A DNA stretch of 64,000 nt from Liolophura sinensis (lineage: Eukaryota; Mollusca; Polyplacophora; Chitonida; Chitonidae). The notes beneath the pieces were generated by a model. It was not told the DNA's origin and searched no databases. It saw only the letters and a list, made by a program, of their open reading frames with translations. Below are positions 1-11,719 of the stretch, piece by piece. The DNA lies in NCBI RefSeq assembly GCF_032854445.1, contig NC_088295.1, positions 72,074,028 to 72,138,027 of the forward strand, given 5' to 3'. Position 1 is the first letter of the stretch, and each line of letters starts with the position of its first letter. The translations under genes were made by a program, and so were the position numbers.

Positions 1-371
1 CCGCCGTGCCCCCCGCCGTGCCCCCCGCCAGAATGATCCACTGGGGCATCCGGCTGTGTTTTGGGCTCGAACAAGTCAGATGGGAACCGGTGACAAAACG
101 GCTTGTAATGTGTGGCGTTTATCACCCCACTCCGGGTTGCAGCCAATTCCGGATTTCGGAAACGTCTGGTACCTGTCGGTGGCAAGGCGTAGGGCACTCC
201 AAGAAATCTTACCACGCTACCTTCCACCCCAGGAAGGCTTTTGCAGTAGCCATGGATCGGTCCCTCCTTCGTCATCACCTGTGACAGCCTATCCAGTCCG
301 CATGTCAATGCCCGACCTCCATACCAGAGACAGATGAATAAAGCCAGACTGAAAACTCCACTGGCACCCAT
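1..371 (-). CDS. Esterase-like paralogue, 5' end of first coding exon (partial, runs off left edge)
   Basis: The minus strand is open from an ATG at 371-369 to the window edge (123 codons plus two bases). It encodes a close relative of the N-terminus of the gene at 32087-27307. It begins with a hydrophobic signal peptide ending near 'GGRA', followed by 'LTCG', the conserved 'FLGVPYALPPTGTRRFRNPE' typical of carboxylesterase type B proteins, the first disulphide cysteine ('PFCHRF') and the start of a Gly/His repeat. That repeat is 'GGGH' here against 'GGAH' in the other gene. No stop or frameshift is seen. Substitutions are scattered and the reading frame is kept, so this looks like a second functional gene rather than a pseudogene, but the rest lies outside the window. 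The start is chosen by alignment with the paralogue and by the signal peptide. Confidence 0.8.
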   Translation of the reverse strand, partial: MGASGVFSLALFICLWYGGRALTCGLDRLSQVMTKEGPIHGYCKSLPGVEGSVVRFLGVPYALPPTGTRRFRNPELAATRSGVINATHYKPFCHRFPSDLFEPKTQPDAPVDHSGGGHGGGHG

Positions 372-1671
372 GGTGATCGGCTAGCAAGTCCCTCGTCAAC
401 GATTATCTGCAGAAAAGAACAGTGAAATTAGTGCCATTAACTAATATGTTTAATTATAAGCTGTACTTAACTACAAGTAAGACTAGTGTAGCTTGTTGTT
501 CGTGAGCAGAGAAGCGGACGTAAATATATACATGTACATAGATAACCAGGCGTTCGGTTTAAATGCTTCTCACAAAAAGCCAAGGCGTGACAGTTTACTT
601 TACCAAACTGAAATAGGGGTTAATATAACGGTACCTCAGACAGGTACGTGTGTCACGCCTGCCTTGTAATGAGCACATGTGGAACTCTCCTGTGCTAGAA
701 TTAGTTTTGGTGACATTACATATCAGAAAAGAGTCGAGGCGTACGTTTCGTTCCTGCTGTCTAAATACTGCTCAAACTTTTCAGCAACCAGACACCCACA
801 ATGTAAGTGTAATATTTACAGTTAGATATATGCATGTACATATAAACGGAATCATATACGGTGTTTAATTTGTTTTGAAAATAAGGAGCACGGTGATAGT
901 TCCGGAGAGAACAAGAACGCCTGTGCATTTTCATGTGAACTCCGTGGAGCTTATTGACACTCAGTGAAACATAGTGAATACGCATTACATAACGCTTGTA
1001 CGATTTCATTATCATCATGCCTGAACTTTCTCAATCCAGAATCTGTATGTTAAATTCAGTTTGTTGATTGTTTCTACCGACATTATTTTATGTTTATGTG
1101 TTTCAGTAATTTACCTGAGCATGGTTCAACAATAAAGACGACTTGTTGTAGAGCTGTGCGAGGCTATCTAATCTGTTAAAGCCCTCCGGGATCAGGTAGC
1201 ACAACGTGTTCAGGTTAATAAAGGAGAAAACTGACGACATACGGTATGCCGGAAAGACGAGACGAGGCGCTCCCATGGGATCCACTAACCACAGAGAGAT
1301 AGGGCGGGATGCTCATCACAAAATATCAGCCAGAACAAAGGATAAAATGAATTTAGGCAGAAAGCTAATTAACTTTATTCGTCTGCAGGAGAAGCGCTGG
1401 TCGCTACAGGCTATCGATGTTAATTTGGCCTTAATTTTCAACACGGGATGGGAAACAACAGCGCCAGCAGCCTGGTGTTGATGACATACAAAACAGGGCG
1501 TACAAATACAAGTTAGCGCTGTATTAAATATTAAGCTTACCACAACTGTTCAACAAACCTATAATTATCGTATCCTGTTTTGTCTTACCATATATTCATA
1601 CACTACAAATTAAAGCTAAAGTTTGCCTTTAATGAATGGTTTTGTATCATTGGCCATGTTTGATTATGGAG
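372..1671. other. Upstream region of the left paralogue, no gene seen
   Basis: Positions 372-650 match the sequence just upstream of the other esterase-like gene (32,088-32,360), including a conserved pyrimidine-rich 'CTGCAG' that could be a 5'-UTR splice acceptor. About 655-1,205 has no counterpart in copy B. Positions 1,206-1,660 align with 32,370-32,875. The short open frames here differ between the two copies and I do not call them genes. Confidence 0.5.
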
Positions 1672-1951
1672 GGGCCTCCGTGGCTCAATCGGTTAGCGCG
1701 CTAGCGCAGCGTAATGACCCATGAGTCTCTCACCAATGCGGTCGCTGTGAGTTCAAGTCCAGCTCATGCTGGCTTCCTCTCCGGCCGTACGTGGGAAGGT
1801 CTGCCAACAACCTGCGGATGGTCTTGGGTTTCCCCCGGGCTCTGCCCGGTTTCCTCCCACCATAATGCTGGCCGCCGTCGTATAAGTGAAATATTCTTGA
1901 GTACGGCGTAAAACACCAATCAAATAAATAAATAAAATAAATATTAGATTA
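1672..1951 (+). mobile_element. Full-length tRNA-derived SINE with target-site duplication
   Basis: The head reads 'ggcctccgtggctcaatcgg' with a tRNA A-box-like motif. A B-box-like 'gttcaagtcc' follows, then the conserved body 'cctgcggatggt' and 'ccgggctctgcccggtttcc', and the tail 'cggcgtaaaacaccaatc' with AAAT repeats. The 10-base direct repeat gattatggag flanks it (1662-1671 and 1952-1961). The matching site in copy B near 32,885 has a single uninterrupted copy, so the insertion is younger than the duplication. Confidence 0.92.
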
Positions 1952-2173
1952 GATTATGGAGCCAGAGTATAGCCTATACAAAACCTAATGATCTGCTTTT
2001 AAAACTGCTGCGGCAATATACAAAAATAGCATGTTTTCAATCGACTTGGTCAAAACTATACACGTTTGGAACTAAAGGTGGAAGTGACTGAAATTAAAGA
2101 TACATCATCGTTATAAAATGTGGCAGAAAGTGGAGAGTTACCTTATGGAAAAAAGTGGTTATTACTGACCTTT

Positions 2174-2240
2174 ATACATAAATACATACATACATACAGA
2201 CATACATACGTATATACGTAAATGCATACACACATACATA
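2174..2240 (+). repeat. CATA-rich microsatellite
   Basis: Imperfect tandem 'catacata' units are interrupted by 'gacata' and 'cgtatata'. Confidence 0.8.
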
Positions 2241-2288
2241 CGATGTTTAGGTGTACGAAGTGCACAAATCTATCGTGTATAGAAATGG

Positions 2289-2405
2289 GTGAATTTATTT
2301 ATTTTTTTTTATTCTTACTTAAAGCCCTGCTCAAGAATGTTTCACTCATACGAAGGCGGTCACTTCTGCGGGTGGAGAAAACCAGAGTGCCCGGCGAACC
2401 TTGAC
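2289..2405 (-). mobile_element. Degraded SINE fragment
   Basis: The reverse-oriented tail and body of the common SINE can be seen: T-rich tract, 'ctcaagaatgtttcactcat', 'acgaaggcgg', then 'ggagaaaaccagagtgcccgg'. The tRNA-like head is missing. Confidence 0.65.
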
Positions 2406-2834
2406 AATGGAATGAATGATTATAGCTGAACGTCACGCTAGGCCTGGACAAATAACTATTTAATAAAGATTATCCATCCAATATTTATTTATCCCTTGGT
2501 TTCTATTCTTGCTTTATTTAATAATATCCTGTGGGTGCTATACTTTAATAATTGTGTTATGTTGTGATTTGAGAAAAGAATGTCTACTTTTACTGCACAC
2601 CCCTCAAAATGAAAAAAAAAAAAAAACAAACAAACAAAAAAAAAAGTCACAAAACAACAACAACAATTTTCTCATGATATTAACATTTGAGTTAGCCTTC
2701 GATAGATTTGGGAAACATGACCTTGTATATAGATATATTTATGTGTGCGTGGGTTTTTACGTTGTACAATTTTCCAGTCATACATGAAGAGGAGTAATTC
2801 GGTGTGTGTACATGTATATACCGTGTAGTCTTGT

Positions 2835-2955
2835 CGTAGGCTAGCATTACGGTGGGAGGAAACTGGGCATAACCCGGATGAAACGTACGACCAACCGCAA
2901 GTTGCTGTCAGACCTTTCCGCGTACGACAGAAGAGAAAGTATATCAACAGATCAT
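2835..2955 (-). mobile_element. SINE remnant shared by both duplication copies
   Basis: 'agcattacggtgggaggaaa', 'cgaccaaccgcaagttgctg' and 'gagaaagtatatcaacag' match the copy-B element at 39,907-40,075, where the tail half survives. The insertion therefore predates the duplication. Confidence 0.65.
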
Positions 2956-3936
2956 TATGATAAGCCACGCAAGCTATCATTTTGGTGTCACACACACGTC
3001 ATGCTCAGTGCTCACTTTGGGCTGTACCATAGCTGACATGTGAGAAAGCTCTCAGTTTGCATAACTTATATAGTGAGCTACTAAAATGTTTACTTTGTGC
3101 AAAACAAGACAAAACAAAAAAATCATAACATATACATGAAAGCGGTACCAATCTTATATAATGTTTGAGTTGTACATGGTACAGTATCTTAGCACTTTAT
3201 ACACACGATTGAAGTGAGGTGCACTAATCGTATACAGCAATGCCTTGGTAAGGATTGTAGACATTTGAAAATTCGGTACATCAGAAAGTACATCAGAACA
3301 CTCCGAGTCTAAACTTTACTCAGCAAAACAATCAACGTAAACATATTTAAGAAGTTTTTGGAAGCGCTTCACCCGTGAGAATGATTTGCTCAATGTAGTT
3401 GAACAGACGTTTCTAAGGTGACTGGGTATTACATATAAACAACTTTCTTGACTGAGAATGACAAAAGGTTAACTTACTTGCTCAGGCTCCGCGGGCATAA
3501 ATTAAACCTGTCCTGTCGAATTGCAGTCAGGCGTCTGGTGTGCATTTTACCTGTACAGTAATAAATATGCGAGCCACGTTATTTTACTGTCCAATAAAAG
3601 ACCGTGTTCCAGATATGCTTAATCGTAACCTGGGGTATAAAAGTGTAAGTTTCTTAAAGTGTAAGTCGTAAAGTTGACTGACTACAACCTATCTTTTTAC
3701 TTGCAGATATATGTGCTCGTATATAGCCAGAGATCATTACGTATGACCCGCAGGTTTCTCAGTAGTGGCCAGTAGTGGCCAGGGAAGGTGGACTTCACTA
3801 GGTTTATTATAGGTCTGCAGTATTACTGTTAACAAGCGGACGGGCTTCTTGTTGATCCTTGTAGCTAACACCGCGGTTTCGGTTTATGGTTCATTTAGGA
3901 GACGTATTAACGTTGGTATTAATCTATATTTCTCAG

Positions 3937-3998
3937 ATATTCTTGAGTACGGCGTAAAACACCAATCAAATAAATAAATAAATAAATAAATAAATAAA
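3937..3998 (+). mobile_element. 5'-truncated SINE: tail only, with its own target-site duplication
   Basis: Only 'atattcttgagtacggcgta', 'aaacaccaatc' and about nine AAAT units are present. The 12-base duplication tatatttctcag flanks it (3925-3936 and 3999-4010). Copy B near 41,110 has the undisrupted site. Confidence 0.85.
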
Positions 3999-4377
3999 TA
4001 TATTTCTCAGGCAGCACGAGGACAAGGTGTAGTAGGAACACCAGTCGGACTACGTTTACGACACATACGGGTTGGGAGATGAAGCCCGTAATAGGACTCG
4101 TATATTGTTAAGTTGTAATGTTATGTAATCAGAGAGAGTCCGTATGTACCCAAACTACACTCCTGTGCAGTGTAGCGTTACTTTATTTCGTCTCTTACCT
4201 TTCTCTAGTAAATATGCTGGCGACAAGTCTGTGACAACTGACAGTCTTAACAAATATCCAGCTCAAATGAAACATTACCCAGAGTAAGTTTTATCTGTTG
4301 ACACCTTGATTATATAGTCGTATCGTAATCAATATACGTAATTTACAATTCTTCAAAGTTTTGTATCTTTTCCTTGG

Positions 4378-4540
4378 TTTCCACCTGGGTAAAAACAGTT
4401 GTCATCTGGGTGGCAACAGTTCTCACCTGGGCAAAAACAGCTCTCACCTGGCAGGAGAAAACAGTTCTCATATGGGTGAGGAGGTTTTTACCTGAGTGAG
4501 GGAGGTTTTCACCTGGGTGAAGGAGTGAAAACGTTTTCAT
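4378..4540 (+). repeat. Degenerate 'cacctgggtgaaaac' tandem repeat
   Basis: About six imperfect units of roughly 24-28 bases with the core 'CACCTGGGTGAAAAC' or close variants run in tandem, and further units lie at 4,768-4,805. The same array is present in copy B at 41,505-41,690 and 41,930-41,975. Confidence 0.7.
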
Positions 4541-5593
4541 TCAGCTGAATACTCAAGGAAAATACCAGAGACATTGCTCTGGTTCAAAAGAGTCCGAAGC
4601 TCGAGGGAATTTTAGGAACGTTGATGAAGTGAGTCCTGAGACAACAAATATATTTTCACACTCCTGTGTCCCGGTCACTTCTAATTAGTATGTATAAATG
4701 TGATTAAAATGCCATTTTCCGTAATGTTAGTGGGCTTGGAGACGCAAACAAGGATTATTTTACGACTTGAGTTTCTACCTGGGTGAAAAGTTTTTCTACC
4801 AGATTATAACTCTTTTCATAAAGTTGGAAACCAAAGAAAAAGTTACAAAACATAAAGAAATGAAAATGTCTTGTATGGGCCACCGTATATTCAGGTAGTT
4901 ATACAAAGATAATTTATTTATCTGAAAGTTTAATTTCAGTTCTCAGATGCTCTATTTTTAATTTTTTATTTCATTTTTGTTTACTGCCGTGATCAAAAAT
5001 TGTTCACCTATGCAATGGCTGTCAGTTAGACGAGGAATTTCTTATACAAGACCTAATCAGTGGTTAAATAACTGGCTCCGAAAGTCTGATGTATTTTGAT
5101 GGAATATAGTTGATTTCACATATGTCGAATGATGTTATCGACGCATCTCCAACGCCCACCGCAAATCGGTTCTTTCGTTGGACTAACTCTACAAGAGTTA
5201 ATAGGCCATGTAAAGGTCCGTTTACAGATCATAATATGCCCATCACGCACGGCACATATACACAGGTGTGAATGCACTCTTATTTTTAGGATTAATTGCG
5301 CATCGACTGCCTGGGCCATTTAAAGCTTCTATTAATAAAATAATTCTCAAGAATGACGACTCTAACGTGCAGACCTGTTTATCATGACAGGAGTTTTCTA
5401 ACTGAAATGGAACTACGAAGTTTATTAAGAAAACAGACAGGTGAATATTTTGTTTCGTAATAACATAGAACTAGTTTATATCAGTGAGATAATAATGAGA
5501 TAATAAGTCTTTCAATCAACACTTTGATCGATTCACTGCCCCGCCATTCGTTCGTTCATGAATTTGAAGTTTATTAATTCACGAAGGTTTATT

Positions 5594-5765
5594 AGATATT
5601 TATTTATTTATTTGATTGATGTTTTACGCCGTACGCAAGAATATTTCACTTATACGAAGGCGGTGAGGATTATGGTTGGAGGAAACCGGGCAGAGCCCGG
5701 GGGAAAACCACGACCATCCGTAGGTTGCGACAGACCTTCCCACTTACGGCCGGAGAAGATTGACG
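5594..5765 (-). mobile_element. SINE, reverse orientation, head missing
   Basis: 'ttatttgattgatgttttac', 'gaatatttcacttatacgaa', 'gaaaccgggcagagcccggg' and 'cttcccacttacggccggag' are all present. The sequence stops before the tRNA-like head. Confidence 0.85.
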
Positions 5766-5825
5766 AGATGACATTTCCTTGTTATTTGTGGACTTCGCTA
5801 GCTCGTTCATTTAAAACGTCGCTTA

Positions 5826-6060
5826 CAGCTGAACCGCCGCCTAATGGTTAGCGTGTTACATGGACCCAGGAGTCTCTCACCAGTGAGTTTAAATCAAACT
5901 CTCCGATCATAGATGGAAATGTCTGCCACCAATCTACCAATGGTCGTGGGATCTGTCCGGTCCCTCGCTCCCCCGAACCCCACGCTTAATGCTGACCGCT
6001 CTTGCAGAAATGACATATTCCAGGCTACGGTGTGAAACACCAGTCAAATAAATGAAATAG
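5826..6060 (+). mobile_element. Diverged SINE
   Basis: Weak head ('gcctaatggttagcg'), 'acccaggagtctctcaccag', a damaged body and the tail 'gtgaaacaccagtcaaataa' are visible. It is more diverged than the neighbouring reverse copy. Confidence 0.7.
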
Positions 6061-6130
6061 ACGATCGGGCCGGGACCAATGAGGTCACTCGTTCAAATAC
6101 AGCTCTTGCTGGTTCCACTGCATTATTGTA

Positions 6131-9100
6131 GGTCATTTACATACCAAAGATAAAAGTAAAAATTTATTCTTTCCCTGCGTTTTAAATTTTACACGTGATT
6201 ATACCATATTACTATTTTTAAGTCTATTTCCGAAAAACATCTATCAAATAAAAAATTTGAATTATTTAATCAATTTAATTTGAAAAATAAATAAATAAAT
6301 AAATAAATAAACAACGTCTCTTCCATTTACTCACATCTCAAGAGTTTTCAGAATGATAATATAGTCATATATATGTTTGTGGAGAACTGGGATGACTACC
6401 TTACGAATATTTTAGATTCATATACATATCTAACTGTATGATTTACTTCCGTACGTAATAAAGAAGATTACCTGCAAACATACACACGGCCTATAACCCG
6501 GCACTAATTGTCGAGACTCTCTTCTGATGAAGTGAGTCAATGGCCATGGCAGTCCAATCGTGAGCTTGTGTCCGGGCTAATCAGATTATAAGTCTTAACT
6601 GCCTGTGTCAGTTAACCCACTACAGCCCTACCTTTGACAGGGGTATGCCGTTCCCTACAAGCCGGGACAAGGTTCGTCATGTTGATAGATACTGATCTAT
6701 CGTCAAGTGAAGACAGGTACATATTGGGATTTCTTCACAGATCTGTATGGAGGATAAGATTTATCAGTGATGTACACTTACGCTGGGGATTTTCCCACAA
6801 TTGGATCGCAAACATGCTCCCCGGCCACGAGATGGTTATCTCAATTCCCCCCACTGATGAATGCCAGGCAAGGACTTGGGAGGTCAGCGTTATACACGAG
6901 TATTTAAATACCATATACACCCCATTTCTTCAGTTTCTTCTGGTGAAATTCTGTAGATATTTCCTGGCCACCATTCTTAAGGACCAATCCCACGATCGCA
7001 AGCCATAAAATCCACATTGGGCTGATTGCACAAAGCCATGTCTGACATGTCAAATTTTAAAATCTCCTCACTGCTCGTAGTCTTTTGTATTACAAGTTGA
7101 AATTTGATCACCTTTGTCTTCAGATAACACTGATGTGATTAAAAAATTTTTCTGGGCCCCAACAACAGCCCCAACTGTACTTCAAATGCTGAAAATCAGA
7201 AATGGCGATTCTGTGATTATCAAAAAAAAATTGAAGACTTTTGCAACATAACTTTTGACTCAACATATGCTCAACATATTCATCAATGACATAACTCATG
7301 CCTAGGGCGTTTTTGGGTCAAAACGTTTACTTACATCCTCTGAAAAACGTGGAAAGTCATGGTGGAAAGTTGCCTCTTATAACAAAATCGCTTTAGGTGG
7401 AACCGTCGGAAATATTGCCACTGTTGCAACTTGATACGCCATCTTCACTACTTAATGTATCGAAGTTCACTGACTCACATTCCAATTGGGTGTATCACGT
7501 TTTTCAAGAGGGGTTGTTTAATTGCAAAGGTTTTTAAGGATGAGCCAGTATAGTTTCCAGTGAAAAAACGTGTAGCATACAACCCTGTGCATCCAACGTC
7601 GGCATTTCACGAGACAGTTTCAGGTGAACTAATAAATGGTATGGCTACCAGTTAGTTCTTTAATTAATTGCTGGTCTTCAATGCCATGGTCGAGAATTTT
7701 CCTCTTACAAAGATCCAGGTATCTGTCGCTAACAGTCAAAACAACGATAGTTAGATTCGAGCACACGACCTCATTGATCAAGGGTTTGCTAGTTGCTGTG
7801 TACCAACGCTTTCATGATCAATTATGGAACATCAGTAAGAGAAGACATAAACATGAAGGTGATACTAGGAGGGCTTAAAGCAAGCACGCCAGTATTTCCA
7901 TAGAGCCTCTAAAAGGAATCCTGCCCACGGGACAGCTATTAACAAGTTCGACCGAGTTATCAGTCTTTTTTCAGACATCGGAATACAACATGCGAACTGG
8001 TATAACCTGATTCATTGCAAGACCTGTCTTATCTTATCTATGGCAATGAGATCAATCAACTGGCAGAATACCGGAAATTCCGCGGATTAGCTCCCCTCGC
8101 AGACTAGAAGGACCGCCCCTCTCCAGTATATAAATAAACAAATTATCATGTCTTTGGGTTCTTGCCTCGAGTTGACAGTAACTGCTCTGATTAAAAGCTT
8201 TAGTGATGGACCGAGGCTCTGAATAACCGCCTTTGATCTTATTTATTACGTCTAGAACAAAGTGTTTTTCTTTTTAGCAAAGTTTAAAATGTCAGTTTTT
8301 TGCGTTACGCTCGCGCTAATTTGAATAATGCACATTATTTTTTCTAATACCCGTACATTATTTTTGCTCTGTTCTCAAAATTGGTCTTAATATCTCTCGA
8401 AGAGACGGCTCTTTTCTCATAAAGTTCTTTCTTTGATCGACTATACCAGCACCAACCAGTAATTATGTAGAGTCGGTGAGTGAATGCTTGGAGTTTAACG
8501 TCGTACTTAACAATTTTTCAGTCATCTGACGACGAAGGAGTCCTTAGGGTGCACGTAATGTGCCTCTTTGTTGAAGGACGGATTTCGCTCCCGAAGTAGA
8601 CGCTGTACCAACTGATCTCATCATCGGAGGCAGTCTTAACTACGCAGAGAAAACAGATATAAAGAGGGTAAGACTCACGAGAATATGATTAAGATATGTT
8701 TACCTGTTGGCACGAAAGGCCTTTGTAAGGAATGAATTTTGTGACAATAAGAGGTCAAGGACGTTGATGAAACCATTTGTGCAGACTTGTGATCACTGAA
8801 TACCATTTGTCTTTCATCAGTGACATGTGCGTCACTTGTGGGCAAGTTCACCAGTAGCTTGCCGAAGGATGTTCGTTTGTGCTATAAACGGTTTCCGCCA
8901 TCCATAACATTGACGATCATACCGTAAGTGCGCTGAGAACATTTTGAGTAATTCTGGACCGGTGACGTCCATTAAATTTTAATTAACATCACTGCATTTC
9001 AAAAAAACCTAATTCTGCTTTAACATGCTATACCGGACAATTGACAAAAATGTGCATATTCGCTAATCAAATCAAATCAAATTTTCTCTATTTACCAACA

Positions 9101-11029
9101 ATGGTAATCACTTATTGTCTTTCAATAAATATCGAACTCGTACTGGTACTATTTATAGTTTTGAGATGATTCTAATATTTGAAAAAGTTACAATACGACC
9201 GGTTTAATAAATTTTAGGGATTTTAAATTATTACCGATTTTCAAAGGCAGTACGTGCACAGACGAGGCCACAAATCTCCAATATAGTCTCTTCAAGCCAT
9301 ACATGTTTCTATGAGGTGTTCAAGTTTCTACTTTTTAAACATGCGTTTACATGGATAGTTACAATAAAACCTTAGCTGAGGTAAATTAAGTCTGGATTTC
9401 ACCTGTAACCTGTGGTCATTTGCCAATTATTACAATATCCTCACTGCTCTATTCTTAGTCTGTATTTTTTACTCTGTATTCAGTATTCTTTTGGTTTGGT
9501 TTTTTATAGTGCAAGTTAAAATAGTAAGACGTTAAACAAAAAGCAAGTGAATAATCCAAGCAGATATGTAAGAGCACGTAATAGAGGACCTCAGGTGGAC
9601 GCAGAAACATAGAGCCAACACGGTGATTTGTGAAACCAACCCGCATCTTTTTTACACCTCCTACTTTTCGTGGGATCTTTTGCTACAGATCTGTTCAACC
9701 ATTTAGTGCAGCTGGGTAGACATTCTATGGTTAAAGGAGGAGTGGTTCAGGTTTATGCTGAAATTAAAACAGGTTAAAAATAGTTTTTGTATCTCTTTGC
9801 AATTATTTCATGCTGTAGAATATCCAGTGAGTATATTAACTTTGAAAAAAGGCAGATAATGTTTCGAAGGCTTTATCTACTGATTAAAATGTTACTTGTG
9901 TCAATAATTCCGGGAATTCCTGTTTGAATCCGGTAGCTCATCCGTTAATGATTTACACGTTGCCAGGTAGCCCAACATAACCGGTATCCTTCATCCTATC
10001 CAGCTCGTCCAGTGTTTAAATGTTTGTCTTCTAATGTTGCAACTGGCCTGTTGGACCGGAAGTGAGTGACATACTAACATCCCCACTGTCCAGGCATTCC
10101 CCCACTTGACTGGCGTATTTATGAGATAACTCTCTCTCTCTCAGCTCAGAACTATTGGGTTAACAGGTGGTTACCATAGTCACGCTATAGAAGTGATCAT
10201 TGGCTATAAATAATAAACTCAGACGCATAACGAACACAAGTTACTAAATGTGTCACGATTGATGTTTAGTCACCCCACAACACCACCAGAACGGTTGATG
10301 ATCTTTGAGAATCAGTTGTTTTTGACGTTATTGGCAATATGTTTTGACAGATTCTACGCTAAGCGAACCTTTTCGAAAGCATCTGACCACCGACTGAGGT
10401 GTTGGCATGGACAAGGTGAAGAAACGATGATCTTTTACAACACAATGGTCAGCGACAAAATACTGGTTCTCTGTAGGACACTGTCAGAGTACATGTCCTA
10501 CATGTCATCGCCAAAATCAATTAAGTTTCAATTAAGATGTATTTTTTGATGGCGTTTGTCTTTCCTATAACGTCATAAATTACATATGCATGTACCATGG
10601 TCGAACTGACGAACTCCTTTCCGTGTGGCCTACCACCAATATCGCCCCTGTGATTGTCCGGATATCATCTTCTCTCACGCAAGAAATGGTCAGGTTGAAT
10701 CCGTTTTTGTAAAAACTTTGCCTTCACCGTCAAATATTATCCGCAGTTTATCAAACTGTAAAATCTAGACATTAATTGTGATTGTTTTTATTTGAAATTT
10801 GCACCTTTCACTTAAACTATTGTTAAAATATAAGGATGATTTTGAAAATGTTCACCGTGGAAAAGTATTACGGAAATAATATGTAGTATCATCGCCTGGA
10901 AGATAGTAATATTGATTTTGTATTTGAAGAGCATGTACAGGCACTGTTATACTAATTTTTGGCGGAACGAATATGTTGAAAAAAAATCACTCTTTCACGT
11001 ACCTTCACACGCAGTTTGTATATCCCGAA
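6131..11029. other. Copy A block without genes
   Basis: Positions 6,131-6,500 and 7,005-10,560 align with 43,315-43,640 and 43,670-48,390, and 10,600-11,020 with 48,650-48,960. About 6,500-7,005 is found only here; it holds a 124-codon frame with no recognisable domain, which I do not call. Positions 7,735-8,470 are about 97% identical to 45,145-45,890 by eye, above the average for the duplication. At 10,250-10,300 lies a little over one unit of the repeat that is expanded to about 18 units in copy B. Confidence 0.55.
8476..8650 (-). mobile_element. Fragment of a second SINE family (V-SINE-like)
   Basis: 'gtgagtgaatgcttggagtt', 'taacgtcgtacttaacaatt' and 'tcatctgacgacgaaggagt' match the complete element at 38,800-39,142. 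Copy B keeps only the first 25 bases or so at 45,895-45,918, so it lost the rest by deletion. Confidence 0.7.
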
Positions 11030-11203
11030 GGGGGGCTTTGTGGCTCAGTTAGTTAGCGCGCTAGCGTAGCGTTTCCTCTCTGGCCGTGCGTGGGGAGGTC
11101 TGTCAGCAACCGGTTTCCCCAGGGCTGTACCTGGTTTCCTCCAAACATGAAATATTCTTGAGTACGGCGTAAAACACCAGTCAAGTAATAAAATAAATAA
11201 ATT
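11030..11203 (+). mobile_element. SINE with internal deletions
   Basis: The tRNA-like head 'gtggctcagttagttagcgc' is joined to 'tttcctctctggccgtgcgt', so the B-box region is missing. The tail is 'gagtacggcgtaaaacacca'. Only a tail remnant remains at the equivalent place in copy B (48,968-49,022). Confidence 0.85.
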
Positions 11204-11719
11204 AAAGGTATATCCCAAAAATCGATCGGTTTAGTTGACCTAGAAATATGAAGACTACTTTCCTACCCAGAGAGTGGTGAGGTAAATCATATATTCTGTG
11301 TCTAGAGCTGTTGATTGGAGGGAGAGAAGACTTGTCTAAATGAGGGTAACGAGTGGTTCAGATCCCGGGGGTCATTAATAAACGACAATGGTAATGCTGT
11401 CAGATGGCCCGTCAGCCTGTAACAACATAGTCTAAGATCCTATCCTAATCAATAGTTGTCTGTAGTAGTGTCTCTGTTTTGGCTGTTCGTCAGAAAGAGC
11501 AACCAGATGCTTTCTGGATGGAAACAATGACGAAATTAGGCTGATGCCTTCTAGTTTAATCTTGCCTACATCGTCACCTAGTCAGCCAGACGTTTTCTGA
11601 ACAAATTTTCACGACATCGTCATCAAGCCAGACGAAGGAGTGAATATGAAAGTCTGATGAGAATATATCGTGTCGTCCATTCTGAGAATATTTGTGATTT
11701 ATGATTTACGCGCAACATT

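Larger units (their letters stand above)
1952..2508. other. Intergenic, simple repeat and SINE fragment
   Basis: Positions 1,952-2,155 align with 32,885-33,090. The rest holds a CATA-rich microsatellite and a degraded SINE piece, listed separately. No coding sequence is seen. Confidence 0.5.
2509..5465. other. Copy A block without genes
   Basis: This block aligns with 38,555-43,310 in copy B. It includes an A-rich tract (2,609-2,646), a SINE remnant, a truncated SINE tail and the degenerate 'cacctgggtgaaaac' repeats listed below. Short open frames are not preserved between the copies, which argues against coding function. Confidence 0.55.
5466..6130. other. Copy A-specific insertion made of two SINEs
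   Basis: In copy B, 'cgtaataacatttgcatacc' is continuous at 43,303-43,325. In copy A this point is split by 5,466-6,130, which contains two SINE copies in opposite orientations. Confidence 0.6.

Noticed and set aside
6-337. Two plus-strand frames of 92 and 93 codons
   Set aside because: They are antisense to the left-edge esterase-like exon, and the same shadows occur at 31,581-32,224 over the other paralogue.
1672-1751. tRNA gene
   Set aside because: The A-box and B-box-like motifs belong to the head of a SINE. The same head recurs with SINE bodies elsewhere, and no complete cloverleaf is seen.
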